From positions 1 through 55,590 of the forward strand of contig DASUWY010000081.1 of the NCBI GenBank assembly GCA_036378175.1: 55,590 nucleotides of DNA, given 5' to 3'. Both the position numbers and the translations under genes were made by a program. Every line of letters starts with the position of its first letter. Within the stretch, counting starts at the first letter, position 1. This DNA comes from Thermoleophilaceae bacterium. GTDB taxonomy: Bacteria; Actinomycetota; Thermoleophilia; Solirubrobacterales; Thermoleophilaceae. Under the pieces are notes generated by a model. The model saw nothing but the letters and a program-made list of their open reading frames with translations. It was not told the DNA's origin and did not search any database. Positions 41,765 to 49,907 of this stretch are shown here, piece after piece.

Positions 41765-42939
41765 TGGTGGAGCACCTCGGGCACGCGAATCGTGCCGTCG
41801 TCCTGCTGATGGTTCTCGACGATCGCGATGATCGTGCGGCCCACCGCCACGGCGGTGCCGTTCAGCGTGTGGACCTCCTCCGGCCGCCCGCCCTCGGGGC
41901 GGTAGCGGACCCCGAGGCGGCGTGCCTGGAAGTCCGTGGTGTTCGAGCAGGAGGTGAGCTCGCGATAGCGCTCCTGCCCCGGCAGCCACGCCTCGAGGTC
42001 GTACTTCTTGGCCGCGGAGGCGCCGAGATCCCAGGCCGGGATGTTCGCCACCTGGTACGGGATGCCGAGCGCCTGGAGGATCTCCTCCTCGATCGCCAGC
42101 AGCCGTTCGTGCTCCGCCGGCGAGTCCTCGGGTCGCACGAACGTGAACATCTCAACCTTGTCGAACTGGTGCACGCGGAACATCCCGCGCGTGTCCTTGC
42201 CGGCCGCTCCCGCCTCGCGCCGGAAGCAGGTGGAGAAGCCTGCGTAGCGGATCGGCAGTGAGTCCTCCTCGAGGATCTCGTCTGCATGCATCGACGCGAG
42301 GGGAACCTCGGAGGTGCCCACGAGGTACAGCTCGTCCTCCGGGATCTTGTAGAGCTGCTGCTCGGTGTCGGGAAGCATCCCCGTGCCGTAGAGCGCCTCC
42401 TCGCGCACGAGCACGGGTGGGATGACCGGCGTGAAGCCGTGCCCCTGCAGAATCTCCATCGCCCAGCGCACCAGCGCGAACTCGAGCAGCACGAGCGGGC
42501 CCTTCAGGTAGAGGAAGCGCGAGCCCGACACGCGCGCTCCACGCTCCATGTCCGCGAGGCCGCCGAGCAGCTCCAGGTGGTCCCTGCCGGTCTTGCCCGC
42601 CTCGCCCACCTGCCGGATGATCTCCTCGTCCTGCTCGGGCGCCGAGGGATCCGTCACGTTCGGCAGCGTTAGCAGCAGCGTGTCGAGCTCCGCCTTCGCG
42701 CTTCGCGCCTCGTCCTCCGCGGGCCCCACCTGTTCCTTCAGCTCGGTGGAGCGCCGCATCGCGTCCGTGGCGTCCTCGCCCGCGCGCTTGAGCTCCCCGA
42801 TCTGCTTGCCGGCCGCGTTCTGCTCGGCCTTCAGCTCCTCGGCGCGCGTGGTGAGCTGGCGCCAGCGCTCGTCCGCCGCCAGCACGCGATCCACCGTGCC
42901 CGCCGCGTCCGCGCCACGGCGGGCGAGCGCAGCCTTCAC
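41731..42939 (-). CDS. serS: Seryl-tRNA synthetase
   Basis: A class II synthetase that charges serine onto tRNA-Ser. The N-terminal coiled-coil arm (about residues 20-100) is followed by motif 1, motif 2 (YAGFSTCFRREAGAAGKDTR) and motif 3 (LNGTAVAVGRTIIAIVENHQ). TSEVPLASMHADEILEEDSL is the serine-site region. The canonical GTG at 42939 gives a protein that begins MKAALARRG. However, the 13 codons before it encode LDLKLIRREPERV preceded by GTT. That is the normal SerRS N-terminus without a usual start codon, and an in-frame stop lies nine codons further up. Translation may therefore begin at a rare codon near 42978. Two tRNA-Ser genes lie within 13 kb. Confidence 0.93.
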   Translation of the reverse strand: MKAALARRGADAAGTVDRVLAADERWRQLTTRAEELKAEQNAAGKQIGELKRAGEDATDAMRRSTELKEQVGPAEDEARSAKAELDTLLLTLPNVTDPSAPEQDEEIIRQVGEAGKTGRDHLELLGGLADMERGARVSGSRFLYLKGPLVLLEFALVRWAMEILQGHGFTPVIPPVLVREEALYGTGMLPDTEQQLYKIPEDELYLVGTSEVPLASMHADEILEEDSLPIRYAGFSTCFRREAGAAGKDTRGMFRVHQFDKVEMFTFVRPEDSPAEHERLLAIEEEILQALGIPYQVANIPAWDLGASAAKKYDLEAWLPGQERYRELTSCSNTTDFQARRLGVRYRPEGGRPEEVHTLNGTAVAVGRTIIAIVENHQQDDGTIRVPEVLHQWGAPATIASA

Positions 42940-42993
42940 CCGCTCAGGCTCCCGGCGGATGAGCTTGAGATCTAGAACCGCGCCTCCCGCTGA

Positions 42994-43407
42994 CTACGGC
43001 TGGTGCGGCGGCGTGGTGGGAGCCGCCTTCGAGCCGGCGTACTTCGCCACGAACAGCGCCACCTTCTGCGCGTCCTGCCCGACCACGATGTTCGCCGGCA
43101 TGATCGATCCGGAGAAGCCGCCGTTGCGGATCGCGAAGAGCACGTCCTGCACGGTCTCACGGCGGAAGTCGAGAACCGGGCCGTCGGTCCGCTCCTTCTG
43201 GGAGACGTTCGTGGCCGAACCGTGCGTGGCCGCGGCAGCCAGGGTGTGGCAGCCACCGCAGCGCTCGTGGAAGATCACCGCGCCCTGGTGGATCGGGCTG
43301 GACGGGTTGTTGTTCGCCGCGTTGATCTTCTCCTGACCGCAGGCCGAAAGGAGGAGCGCGGTGGCAGCCGCGACGACGGCGGCCGAGAGCAGCTTCGGGC
43401 GGAACAC
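42994..43407 (-). CDS. Membrane-anchored c-type cytochrome
   Basis: A 137-residue lipoprotein cytochrome c. The N-terminus (LLSAAVVAAATALLLSACGQ) carries the lipobox LLSAC. Haem is bound through FHERCGGCHTL (C-x2-C-H), and GFSGSIMPANI supplies the likely axial Met. It would shuttle electrons on the outer face of the membrane, perhaps to a terminal oxidase. The start is the GTG at 43407, which places the signal sequence correctly. The gene ends 16 bases before the likely start region of serS, so the two may be co-transcribed. Confidence 0.85.
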   Translation of the reverse strand: MFRPKLLSAAVVAAATALLLSACGQEKINAANNNPSSPIHQGAVIFHERCGGCHTLAAAATHGSATNVSQKERTDGPVLDFRRETVQDVLFAIRNGGFSGSIMPANIVVGQDAQKVALFVAKYAGSKAAPTTPPHQP

Positions 43408-43603
43408 GGGCGCGCATATTAGTGACCGCTGGGCAGGACCGAGGCGCCGCGCGGCGAAACAGCACTCGCCCCGGCGGTGGCCGGAGACGGCTTTGTCCTG
43501 GCGAACGACTCGCTGACGGTCGTCCACATCGGCGGCGATTGAGGCCGCCGCCGGGGCAGAACCGCAGACCGGCTGGGTTGCAGAATTGCGGAGTTGCAGG
43601 GCC

Positions 43604-44014
43604 CTATGGGTTCAGGCGCTTGCAGAACCTCAGTTCCGTTCCCGTGGCTGATGGCTTGATGTCCACCTCGTCCATCAGCTGGCCCAGGAACGCGAGGCCG
43701 CGCCCTCGTTCGGGGAGGTCGCCGCGCGGGCTGATGCGCGGGATGAACTTGCCGGAATCGCGGATGTAGAAGGCGAGCGCGCCGCCCTCGCTTGCGGCTC
43801 GCAGGTGGATCTCGTCGGCGGGCGACGACGAGCCGTGCTCGACCGCGTTCGCCACGCCCTCGCTCACGGCCATCTTGATCTGGTAGCGCACCAGCTCGTC
43901 GAAGCCGAACGCCTCCGCCGCGGCATCGGCCCAGCTGCGAGCGTCGGGAAGGCGGGACAGCTCCGCGGGGAGCTTGAGCTCCGCGCCACGGAATCGGGTG
44001 GCCGCTGCGCCCAT
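43604..44014 (-). CDS. Anti-sigma factor/serine kinase-like ATPase (RsbW family)
   Basis: A 136-residue GHKL-type ATPase. The N-box is MAVSEGVANAVEHGSSS, the G1 box IRDSGKFIPRISPRGD, and the G2 region GRGLAFLGQLMDEV. These small kinases bind sigma factors or phosphorylate anti-anti-sigma partners. No sigma or antagonist gene is adjacent, so its target is elsewhere; the sigma factor at 31407 lies 11 kb away and is not an obvious target. The end of the gene is followed by three 8-base repeats (TTGCAGAA, TTGCGGAG, TTGCAGGG; 43576-43599). Confidence 0.85.
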   Translation of the reverse strand: MGAAATRFRGAELKLPAELSRLPDARSWADAAAEAFGFDELVRYQIKMAVSEGVANAVEHGSSSPADEIHLRAASEGGALAFYIRDSGKFIPRISPRGDLPERGRGLAFLGQLMDEVDIKPSATGTELRFCKRLNP

Positions 44015-44045
44015 GGGCCCGAAAAGTTACAGCGCCAGAGCGCTC

Positions 44046-45473
44046 TTACCGCCGCCCCAGCTCCGCTTCGGGAAGCCGAAGGAGCACGACCAGGGCCACC
44101 GCAGCGAGCGGAGCGGCCACCAGGAAGACGCTCTGAACGGCGCTTGCCACCGACGCGCCCGCGTCCGCACGTGCCGTGAAGACGGCTCCGAGCGTCGCAG
44201 CGCCCACCGATCCACCGAGTGCCCTGAAGAACGTGGTGGTCGCCGTGGCGATGCCCAGACGCGTTCGCTCCACGCTGTTCTGCACCGCGATCACGAGCAC
44301 CTGGCTCACGAGGCCGAAGCCGAGCCCGAACAGGAGCAGGGCGGCACCCGTGTCCACCGCGGACCGCCGCTGCGCGAACCCCGCGAGCAGCACGAGGGCC
44401 GCCGTCATCAGCGCCAGCCCGATCAGCGGAAAGCGCTTGTAGCGGCCTGTCTTCGCGATGCTCCGCCCCGACAGCGTGGTGGAGATCGTGGTCCCGACCA
44501 TCATCGGCACGAGCAGTAGTCCGGCTTGCGTCGGGCTGAGTCCGACCGCGGCCTGCAGGAAGAGCGGCACGAACACGGTGACCGCGAACAGCGCGGCTGT
44601 GCCGAAGAAGAGCCCTGCGCTCGCCACCGCCACGGCCGGGCTGGTGAGCATGCGCATCGGCACGATTGGATCCTCCACGCGCCGCTCGCGCACCACGAGG
44701 AGCAGCGAGAACGTGACCGTTGCCGCGATCAACACGGCGATCGGCGTCGAGCCCCAGCCGTAGCGACCTCCGCCCCACACGCAGGCGAGCACGAACGCCC
44801 CGGTCGCGCCCGCGAGCAGGATGCCGCCGAGCACATCCAGCGGGGTCTCTGGGCGCTCCACCTTTGCCGCCGGCAGCTTGGAGCGAAGGGCGAGCAGCGC
44901 GGCGAGGCCCACCGGTACGTTCACGTAGAAGATCCATCGCCAATTCGCGTGCTGGACGAGCAGCCCGCCAACGAGCGGTCCGAGCACCGCCGCAGCGGCG
45001 AATGTGGCTGCGATGTAGCCCTGGTAGCGGCCACGTTCCCGCGGCGGAACGAGGTCGCCTACCGCTGCCATGGCCAGGGTCATGAGGCCGCCCGCGGCCA
45101 CACCCTGAACGGCGCGGGCGGTCACGAGCTGGGTGATGTCCTGCGCCGCGCCGCACAGCGCCGAGCTCGAGACGAACAGGACGATCTGCAGCTCGAGCAG
45201 ACGCTTGCGGCTGTGCCGATCTCCGAGCTTGCCCCAGATCGGTGTGGCTGCGGTGGATGCCACCACGTACGAGGCCACCACCCACGAGAGGTCGGTCACG
45301 CGGCCGAGGTCTTTGGCAACCGTGGGCAGCGCGGTGGCCAGGATCGTCTGGTCGAGCACCGCCGGCAGCATCGCGAGCACGATTGCCGCGAAGGCGAACC
45401 GAACATCCGGAGCGGCCGGTGCTTGCGCGAGACTGGGATTTCTACCTGTTCGAGTTGTCGCTGAAGCCGTCAT
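44046..45473 (-). CDS. MFS multidrug efflux pump, DHA2 (EmrB/QacA) family
   Basis: A 475-residue transporter with 14 predicted spans. AMLPAVLDQTILATALPTVA is the span-1 motif, WGKLGDRHSRKRLLELQ motif A, and ARAVQGVAAGGLMTLAMAAV motif B. Like the pump at 28163 but only distantly related. The gene is divergent from a MarR regulator; its promoter (TTGACA-17-TAATCT) is overlapped by a dyad, so MarR probably represses it until a ligand is present. Confidence 0.9.
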   Translation of the reverse strand: MTASATTRTGRNPSLAQAPAAPDVRFAFAAIVLAMLPAVLDQTILATALPTVAKDLGRVTDLSWVVASYVVASTAATPIWGKLGDRHSRKRLLELQIVLFVSSSALCGAAQDITQLVTARAVQGVAAGGLMTLAMAAVGDLVPPRERGRYQGYIAATFAAAAVLGPLVGGLLVQHANWRWIFYVNVPVGLAALLALRSKLPAAKVERPETPLDVLGGILLAGATGAFVLACVWGGGRYGWGSTPIAVLIAATVTFSLLLVVRERRVEDPIVPMRMLTSPAVAVASAGLFFGTAALFAVTVFVPLFLQAAVGLSPTQAGLLLVPMMVGTTISTTLSGRSIAKTGRYKRFPLIGLALMTAALVLLAGFAQRRSAVDTGAALLLFGLGFGLVSQVLVIAVQNSVERTRLGIATATTTFFRALGGSVGAATLGAVFTARADAGASVASAVQSVFLVAAPLAAVALVVLLRLPEAELGRR

Positions 45474-45481
45474 GCGCGGTA

Positions 45482-45510
45482 AGATTAGATATCGAATTGT
45501 TAGATGTCAA
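45482..45510 (-). promoter_or_regulatory. Promoter of the MFS pump
   Basis: On the minus strand: TTGACA (45510-45505), 17 bases, TAATCT (45487-45482). It overlaps the MarR start codon and the dyad at 45484-45497. Confidence 0.7.
45484..45497. promoter_or_regulatory. Candidate MarR operator
   Basis: ATTAGATATCGAAT is a 14-bp palindrome with one mismatched pair. A direct repeat of TTAGATATC/TTAGATGTC (15 bases apart) also runs through the region. It lies on the pump's -10 box. Confidence 0.6.
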
Positions 45511-45941
45511 ACGATAGACCAAGAACCCAGCCGATCGGCCTTCACGTGCAGCGCGTGGCGAAGGTGCTCAACCGCGCCTTCGAGGACGAGCTCGTGGCCG
45601 CGGGCGGCTCCGTTCCCATGTGGCTGATCCTGGTGTCGCTGAAGAGCGGGCGTCCCGAGACGCAGCGCGAGCTGGCGAGCGCGGTGGGCATCAAGGGCGC
45701 GACGATGACCCACCATCTCGACGCCCTCGAGAAGGCTGGCCTCGTAACGCGTGGACGCGACCCGTCAAACCGCCGCGTTCAGCGTGTCCAGCTAACGGCG
45801 GAGGGCGACGCGGCGTTCGATCGGCTGCGCAAGGTGGCGATCAAGTTCGACAAGCGCCTGCGTGAGGGGCTTTCCGAACAAGAGCTGTCGAGCGTGAGCC
45901 AGGTGCTGGACCGCCTGGCCGCGAACGCCTCGCGCCCCTAA
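45504..45941 (+). CDS. MarR-family repressor of the divergent pump
   Basis: A 145-residue winged-helix regulator: N-terminal helices IGLHVQRVAKVLNRAFEDEL, the recognition helix region TQRELASAVGIKGATMTHHL with LEKAGLVTRGRDPSNRRV, and a C-terminal dimer helix. The first seven bases of the gene overlap the pump's -35 box. There is no ribosome binding site and the ATG lies soon after a possible -10 (TAAGAT, 45480-45485), so its mRNA may have a very short leader. Confidence 0.88.
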   Translation: MSNDRPRTQPIGLHVQRVAKVLNRAFEDELVAAGGSVPMWLILVSLKSGRPETQRELASAVGIKGATMTHHLDALEKAGLVTRGRDPSNRRVQRVQLTAEGDAAFDRLRKVAIKFDKRLREGLSEQELSSVSQVLDRLAANASRP

Positions 45942-45970
45942 AGCTCACACGCGCGCGCGCCGATCCCAGG

Positions 45971-46295
45971 GTGGTGCGCTTCGTCGCGGCCACCCTCCTC
46001 GCCACGCTCGCGTTGACCTGCGCGGCCGCCGCGGCCGCGTCGTACCCGCACACGTTCGGCCCGGTGAAGAGAAACCCCGCGGACTCGCTCGTGAAGCTGC
46101 CGATCGACAGCTTCCGTTACGACTACGCCCGCCACTGCACCACGCGCCCCACCCCCGGCGCGCTGGCCATGGTCTCGTGGCTCGAGGACCACTCGAACGG
46201 CGTGTTCTGGGGAATCATGCGCTGCGAGAAGTTCGGCCCGCACAACTACAGCCTCCACTCCGACGGGCGTGCGATCGACTGGCATCTCGACCGTC
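45971..46295 (+). pseudogene. 5' fragment of a secreted peptidase-like gene
   Basis: Starts with a signal peptide (VRFVAATLLATLALTCAAAA) and continues NPADSLVKLPIDSFRYDYAR, then FGPHNYSLHSDGRAIDWHLD. The His/Asp pattern HxSLHxxGRAxDWHLD resembles M15/extensin-type peptidases of actinobacteria. Straight after WHLD the frame turns into Arg-rich nonsense. The true continuation is missing and the sequence joins part of another gene. Confidence 0.7.
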
Positions 46296-46490
46296 GCGTT
46301 CGAGGACTGCGACCTTCGCGGGGCCGACCTCACGGGCGCGCACTTCGAAACCGTCGAACTACGCGGCTGCGAGCTCGACGGCCTCCGTGGCGCAAATTCG
46401 CTCCGCGGCATACGCATGCCCTGGAGCGACATCGTCGAGAACGCCGGCCTCTTCGCAGGCGCCTGCGGGGTGGACGTTCTAGACGACTAG
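46291..46490 (+). pseudogene. 3' fragment of a pentapeptide-repeat gene
   Basis: In another frame than the fragment before it, this reads VAFEDCDLRGADLTGAHFET, then VELRGCELDGLRGANSLRGI, then MPWSDIVENAGLFAGACGV and a stop. The A(D/N)LxG pattern and the C-terminal MPWSDI...AGLFA are typical of pentapeptide-repeat proteins, which usually have about 200 residues. Only the last third remains and it has no start of its own apart from a GTG at 46269 in the neighbouring fragment. Confidence 0.75.
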
Positions 46491-46574
46491 ATCTCACGTA
46501 GCGGCCGCGATCAGTCCGAATCGCGTCCCTTGATGACGCGGCTCCGACTTGGGCAATGAAGGGGTGACTTGGAG

Positions 46575-46623
46575 GACGTGGTTGATCTAGACACTGATAG
46601 TCAGCGTTTGGATCGACCACGTC
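46575..46623. repeat. Long near-perfect hairpin
   Basis: Arms 46575-46592 and 46606-46623 pair at 15 of 18 positions, the three mismatches being transitions that G-U pairs could hold on one strand. The 13-base loop itself contains CTGA-TAG-TCAG. It lies in the 159-base gap after the pseudogene fragments. It may be a decayed mobile-element end or a terminator. Confidence 0.65.
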
Positions 46624-46633
46624 GAGAACTGCC

Positions 46634-46657
46634 GTCTATGACCTATGACCTATGACC
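46634..46657. repeat. Heptanucleotide tandem repeat
   Basis: GTCTATG, ACCTATG, ACCTATG and a partial unit. It contains the stop codon of the minus-strand gene that begins at 47075, as the repeat at 32946-33011 does for its gene. Confidence 0.8.
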
Positions 46658-47075
46658 CGGTGCTGAACGCCCGCAACGCCAGCGTCACAACGGCAATCAC
46701 CGAGATGGTCATGATCCCCATCTCGTTGCGGACCACGGCTCGCGCCAGCAGCACCTGCTCGCGCCGCTCGAGCGCCTCGATGTCCTCGATCCCGCGCTTC
46801 TCGATCTCGCGCTGGGCAACGCCAGCGCGGAACGCCTCGGCCACCAGCGCGATCACCAGCAGCGAGACGCCGTACAGGTAGTGAAGATCGGACGCGGCCC
46901 GCTTGCCCTGACCGATCAAGAGAAACAGCCCCAGCGCCACCTGCAGGATCACCACTCCCTGCGCCACTCGCAGCAGGTACCAGAAGATCACCGACGGGAT
47001 GCGGCGGAGCCAGGCGACGCCACCCCAAACAGCGGCCGCGAGGTTCGTGGCGAGGACCGCGATCCCCACGGCCAT
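46650..47075 (-). CDS. Four-helix membrane protein divergent from nuoA
   Basis: A 141-residue membrane protein with spans at about 3-20 (GIAVLATNLAAAVWGGVAW), 30-55, 65-82 and 115-135 (MGIMTISVIAVVTLALRAFS). Between spans 3 and 4 lies a charged helix (QREIEKRGIEDIEALERREQ). No known family was recognised. It shares a 77-base upstream region with the complex I operon, so it may be related to respiration, but that rests on position alone. The stop codon lies within a heptamer repeat. Confidence 0.7.
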   Translation of the reverse strand: MAVGIAVLATNLAAAVWGGVAWLRRIPSVIFWYLLRVAQGVVILQVALGLFLLIGQGKRAASDLHYLYGVSLLVIALVAEAFRAGVAQREIEKRGIEDIEALERREQVLLARAVVRNEMGIMTISVIAVVTLALRAFSTGS

Positions 47076-47152
47076 GTGTATCTCAGTCAGCTAGCCACCT
47101 TTCGCACTATGTAGCACCATGTCACAAGGGTGGTATAACCGGGCGTCGTCCG

Positions 47153-47509
47153 ATGCTCAAGAGCTACTTCCCTGTTGTCATCTTCATCCTCCTCGGGGCG
47201 GGCGTTGGAACAGCATTCACACTGCTGAACAACGTCCTCGGCCCGCGCCGGCCCAACCCGGTCAAGCGCGAACCCTACGAGTGCGGCCTGCCCTCGGAGG
47301 TCAGGAAGAACTTCCGGTTCGGGATCAGCTTCTACCTGATCGCGATGCTGTTCATCCTCTTCGACATCGAGGTGATCTTCCTCTACCCCGTGGCGATCCA
47401 GCTCCAGGCGCTCGGCACATTCGCACTCGTGGAGACGATCGTCTTCATCGTGCTCCTCCTGGTGGGGTTCGTGTTCGTCTGGCGGAGAGGAGCGCTTGAG
47501 TGGAGGTAA
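47153..47509 (+). CDS. nuoA: NADH-quinone oxidoreductase subunit A
   Basis: 118 residues, three membrane spans; a membrane-arm subunit of complex I next to the quinone channel. [21 protein letters not shown] carries the conserved Cys-loop of NuoA (YECG), and [17 protein letters not shown] is the signature of span 2. First gene of the nuo operon; the ATG follows about 13 bases after a possible -10 (TATAAC, 47134-47139). It overlaps nuoB by 10 bases. Confidence 0.95.
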   Translation: MLKSYFPVVIFILLGAGVGTAFTLLNNVLGPRRPNPVKREPYECGLPSEVRKNFRFGISFYLIAMLFILFDIEVIFLYPVAIQLQALGTFALVETIVFIVLLLVGFVFVWRRGALEWR

Positions 47510-48102
47510 CGCGGCAGAAGGTCGACAACCTGCGCATCCAGCAGATGACGGCGCAGCGGATGCTCAAGGGGGACGTGCCTGACGAGGACCTCGAGCAGTA
47601 CGTGCAGGAGCGGCTGCTCTTCACCACGCTCGAGAAGGCGCAGAACTGGGCGCGCGCGAACGCCGTCTGGCCGGCCACGTTCGGCCTTGCGTGCTGCGCC
47701 ATCGAGATGATCTCCGTGATCGGCTCGCCGCGGAATGACCTCTCACGCTTCGGCGCGGAGGTGTCGCGTGCCTCCCCGCGGCAGGCGGACATGCTGATCC
47801 TGTCGGGTCGCGTGTCGATCAAGATGGCCCCGGTCATCCGCCGCCTCTACGACCAGATGCTGGAGCCCAAGTGGGTGATCTCGATGGGCGCGTGCGCTTC
47901 GAGCGCCGGCATGTTCAACAACTACGCGCTCGTCGCGGGAGCGGACCGCTTCCTCCCGATCGACATCTACATCCCCGGCTGCCCGCCGCGGCCGGAGGCG
48001 CTGATGTACGGGATCATCAAGCTCCAGAAGAAGATCCTCGACCACCCCGACCTCGGCTGGCGGGAGCGCTACAAGGCGCAGGGCACAGAAGAACGTGCCT
48101 GA
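47500..48102 (+). CDS. nuoB: NADH-quinone oxidoreductase subunit B
   Basis: 200 residues; the complex I subunit that holds the N2 iron-sulfur cluster close to quinone. Ligand Cys are seen in [10 protein letters not shown] (the adjacent pair), [15 protein letters not shown] and [16 protein letters not shown]. The N-terminal 45 residues are longer than in E. coli but start cleanly at the GTG at 47500 inside nuoA. It overlaps nuoC by 8 bases. Confidence 0.95.
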   Translation: MEVTRQKVDNLRIQQMTAQRMLKGDVPDEDLEQYVQERLLFTTLEKAQNWARANAVWPATFGLACCAIEMISVIGSPRNDLSRFGAEVSRASPRQADMLILSGRVSIKMAPVIRRLYDQMLEPKWVISMGACASSAGMFNNYALVAGADRFLPIDIYIPGCPPRPEALMYGIIKLQKKILDHPDLGWRERYKAQGTEERA

Positions 48103-48616
48103 CGCAACCGGACTTGAGCTGATCGCCCAGCGGGTCCGAGACGAGCTGGGTGACGATGCCGTGGTCGGCACGGCCTACTACCGGGATCAGGCAACGCTCG
48201 AGGTGGCGCCGCCGCGGGTGCACGACGTGCTCGCATCGCTGAAAACGCACCCGGAGGAGCCGTTCGAGTTCCTCTCGAGCCTGCACGGCTGCGACTACCT
48301 GCCGGAGGAGCCGCGGCTCGGCGTGCACTACGAGCTCCTGTCCATGCGCCGCGTCGAGCGCCTCCGCGTGAAGACGCGAGTGGGCGTGGACGACCCGCAC
48401 GTGCCCAGCGTGGTGGACCTCTGGTCCGGCGCGAACTTCCAGGAGCGAGAGGTCTACGACATGTTTGGCGTGGTCTTCGATGGGCACCCGGACATGCGCC
48501 GGATCCTCATGCCCGAGGACTACGAGGGGCACCCCCAGAGGCGTGACTTCCCCATCGGCGGCGAGCCGGTGATCTTCACCTTCAACCAGGACAAGAGGCC
48601 TCGCTGGTATGCCTGA
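48095..48616 (+). CDS. nuoC: NADH-quinone oxidoreductase subunit C
   Basis: 173 residues, peripheral-arm subunit (30 kDa type). [21 protein letters not shown], then [40 protein letters not shown] and [11 protein letters not shown] are the family signature. It is a separate gene, not fused to nuoD as in E. coli. Start GTG at 48095. Confidence 0.95.
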   Translation: MPDATGLELIAQRVRDELGDDAVVGTAYYRDQATLEVAPPRVHDVLASLKTHPEEPFEFLSSLHGCDYLPEEPRLGVHYELLSMRRVERLRVKTRVGVDDPHVPSVVDLWSGANFQEREVYDMFGVVFDGHPDMRRILMPEDYEGHPQRRDFPIGGEPVIFTFNQDKRPRWYA

Positions 48617-49907
48617 CCGAGAGGGAAAGAACCCGCTCGCAGTCCCCTATCGCGAGCGCGAGCGCTCGATCACGATGGAGTCCCTGGACGACGGCCACAC
48701 CCAGGGCCAGGCGCCCGTGTACGGCACCGAGCTCGAGCGCGACTCCGAGCTCTTCACGATCAACATCGGCCCGCACCATCCGGCCACGCACGGCGTGCTG
48801 CGGCTGCTCGTCACGCTCGAGGGCGAGTACGTGCACGAGCTCACGCCGCTCATCGGCTACGTGCACACGGGCATCGAGAAGAGCTGCGAGGACCAGTCCT
48901 ACTGGAAGGTCATCCCGTTCGTCGAGCGGATGGACTACCTCTCCTACTACTTCAACGCGATGGCCTTCTGCATGGCCGTCGAGAGGCTGCTCGACCTCCA
49001 GGTCCCGCTGCGCGCGCAGTACCTGCGCGTGATCCACATGGAGCTCAACCGGATCGCGAGCCACCTGTTCTGGATGGCCACGTCGATCCTCGACTTCGGC
49101 GCGATCTCGTTCCTGTGGTGGGGCATCCGCGACCGCGAGGTGGTCCTCGACCTCTTCGAGATGTCGAGTGGGCAGCGAATGCACACCCGCTACTTCCAGG
49201 TGGGAGGAGTCTTCGAGGACATCCCGCCCGGCTGGGAGGAGCGCGTGCGCAAGTTCATCGCGCGCATGCCGTCGCGCATCGACCAGTACGAGGCGGTGCT
49301 CGACAAGAACGAGATCTTCCTCCACCGCACCCGTGACATCGGCGTGGTGGACGAGGAGACGATGCTCTCGCTAGGCGTCACCGGGCCGCTCCTGCGCGCC
49401 ACCGGCAACCCGTGGGACCTGCGCAAGGCGATGCCGTACTCGTCGTACGAGCACTTCGACTTCAAGATCCCGGTGGGCGCGGTGGGAGACCACTACGACC
49501 GTTACCGCGTGCGCATCGCTGAGATGCGGGAGTCGCTGAAGATCATCGAGCAGGCGCTCGACGGACTCCCCGAGGGGCCGTACATCACGGACAACCGCAA
49601 GATCGCGCTGCCGCCGCGCCACGAGCTCGCCACGAGCATGGAGGCGCTCATCCACCACTTCAAGCTCGTCACCGAGGGCTTCCGCGTACCGCCGGGAGAG
49701 GCTTACGCCGCGATCGAGTCACCACGCGGAGAGCTCGGCTGCTTCGTGGTGGCGGACGGATCGGCGAAGCCGGCGCGCGTGCACATGCGCGACCCGTCGT
49801 TCGTGAACCTGCAGTCGCTCAAGCACATGTCGGAGGGCACGCTGATCGCGGACCTGATCGCCTCGGTGGCGATGCTCGATCCGATCCTTGGGGGGATCGA
49901 TCGATGA
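48609..49907 (+). CDS. nuoD: NADH-quinone oxidoreductase subunit D
   Basis: 432 residues, the 49-kDa subunit lining the quinone site. NIGPHHPATHGVLRLLVTLE and GYVHTGIEKSCEDQSYWKVI are diagnostic, with RASHLF-type quinone-site residues in LNRIASHLFWMATS. The C-terminal GELGCFVVADGSAKPARVHM and the end DPILGGIDR are standard. The first 30 residues are a charged extension. It overlaps nuoC by 8 bases and nuoE by ATGA. Confidence 0.96.
   Translation: MPDREGKNPLAVPYRERERSITMESLDDGHTQGQAPVYGTELERDSELFTINIGPHHPATHGVLRLLVTLEGEYVHELTPLIGYVHTGIEKSCEDQSYWKVIPFVERMDYLSYYFNAMAFCMAVERLLDLQVPLRAQYLRVIHMELNRIASHLFWMATSILDFGAISFLWWGIRDREVVLDLFEMSSGQRMHTRYFQVGGVFEDIPPGWEERVRKFIARMPSRIDQYEAVLDKNEIFLHRTRDIGVVDEETMLSLGVTGPLLRATGNPWDLRKAMPYSSYEHFDFKIPVGAVGDHYDRYRVRIAEMRESLKIIEQALDGLPEGPYITDNRKIALPPRHELATSMEALIHHFKLVTEGFRVPPGEAYAAIESPRGELGCFVVADGSAKPARVHMRDPSFVNLQSLKHMSEGTLIADLIASVAMLDPILGGIDR

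Noticed and set aside
47134-47139. TATAAC upstream of nuoA as a firm promoter
   Set aside because: No convincing -35 box at 16-18 bases, so it is mentioned only in the nuoA entry.
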